From positions 1-6,955 of the forward strand of contig CALPLL020000095.1 of assembly GCA_943324395.2 (NCBI GenBank): DNA of 6,955 nucleotides. Reading direction: 5' to 3'. Source of the DNA: Rhizobium sp. Q54 (GTDB lineage: Bacteria; Bacteroidota; Bacteroidia; Flavobacteriales; Flavobacteriaceae). The notes beneath the pieces are model-generated. The model made no database searches, had not been told where the DNA came from, and worked only from the letters and a program-made list of their open reading frames with translations. This document shows, piece by piece, positions 6,582 to 6,955 of the stretch (within the stretch, counting starts at the first letter, position 1; every line of letters starts with the position of its first letter). The translations under genes were made by a program, and so were the position numbers.

Positions 6582-6955
6582 GAATCCGGGTTTACAAAAG
6601 ATTTCACCAATTGGTATGCATCTTCTTTAGCAACATCTAAATCGTAATTTTTTATGATTTTGTCAAATTGAGGCGCTGTTGCTAATTCTACCGAAGCCTT
6701 TGCTATTCTCATATTAATCTTATCGTCGCTTTCTGTAGAACGCTTTTTAAGTCGGATTTTAAGTTCGTCAATGCTTGGTGGTTTCACAAAAACAGCTAAA
6801 GTTTGCTCCGGAAATTTGTTTTTTATTCTTAATCCACCAGCGACATCAATATCAAAAACCACATTTTTTCCTAAAGCCCAAATGCGTTCCACTTCACTTT
6901 TTAATGTACCGTAAAAATTATCGCGATACACTTCTTCCCATTCAATAAAGTCTTC
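6572..6955 (-). CDS. gmk: Guanylate kinase, C-terminal part (5' end outside window)
   Basis: Gmk phosphorylates GMP to GDP with ATP, an essential step in GTP and dGTP synthesis. Only the last 127 codons are present. The frame stays open to the window edge, so the GTG at 6931 is an internal Val codon and not the start. Compared with the usual length of about 190 residues, the P-loop-bearing N-terminal third is missing. What is seen starts EDFIEWEEVY, followed by the GMP-binding FYGT segment, VVFDIDVAGG (the family's DIDxQGA region), AVFVKPPSIDELKIRL, and the lid/adenine region RSTESDDKINMRIAKA. The C-terminal helix ends ...NPDSTN. Nothing looks broken; the truncation is due only to the window. 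The pair gmk-nadD on one strand is an arrangement I associate with Bacteroidota. Confidence 0.95.
   Translation of the reverse strand, partial: EDFIEWEEVYRDNFYGTLKSEVERIWALGKNVVFDIDVAGGLRIKNKFPEQTLAVFVKPPSIDELKIRLKKRSTESDDKINMRIAKASVELATAPQFDKIIKNYDLDVAKEDAYQLVKSFVNPDSTN

Noticed and set aside
6929..6931. GTG as the start codon of gmk
   Set aside because: The frame remains open upstream to the window edge and encodes the conserved EDFIEWEE segment of guanylate kinase, so this is an internal Val codon.
1..6955. A novel defence, mobile or biosynthetic system in the window
   Set aside because: All seven genes are core housekeeping or widespread conserved genes in ordinary order; no transposase, integrase, nuclease, toxin-antitoxin pair or CRISPR-like spacing was seen.

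Overview
The window is a stretch of ordinary housekeeping chromosome from a low-G+C member of the Bacteroidota. It is most likely Flavobacteriaceae, with Flavobacterium as the best guess. Reasons: A+T-rich DNA, start codons preceded by A-rich tracts instead of Shine-Dalgarno sequences, a Bacteroidota-type TAnnTTTG promoter word upstream of the first gene, protein flavour such as a secreted protein ending its signal peptide in ...GFSQ, and a gene order I associate with flavobacteria. No database search was possible, so the taxonomy is inference.

Layout, left to right. Five genes lie on the plus strand: serS (seryl-tRNA synthetase); a secreted tetratricopeptide-repeat protein of unknown function; a 103-residue DUF4286-type protein; rsmA/ksgA (16S rRNA dimethyladenosine transferase); and mgtE (CBS-gated Mg2+ channel). 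A clear rho-independent terminator separates serS from the TPR gene. The DUF4286, ksgA and mgtE genes are tightly packed (31-nt gap, then an 11-nt overlap) and look like one transcription unit, possibly with the TPR gene in front. Two genes then lie on the minus strand: nadD (nicotinate mononucleotide adenylyltransferase), preceded in its operon by gmk (guanylate kinase), whose N-terminal part is outside the window. mgtE and nadD converge.

The genes cover translation (serS, ksgA), Mg2+ supply (mgtE) and nucleotide/NAD synthesis (gmk, nadD). ksgA and mgtE may be co-produced because ribosome assembly is Mg2+-demanding, but that link is inference.

I see no mobile element, CRISPR array, tRNA/rRNA, phage gene or defence system, and no convincing novel multi-gene system. 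The least explained material is intergenic: (i) a roughly 120-bp G+C-rich, foldable element between the converging mgtE and nadD genes, resembling a dispersed flavobacterial intergenic repeat; (ii) a tandem-plus-inverted repeat directly before the DUF4286 start codon; and (iii) an AATTTGTG repeat cluster with a 10-bp hairpin across the gmk stop codon.
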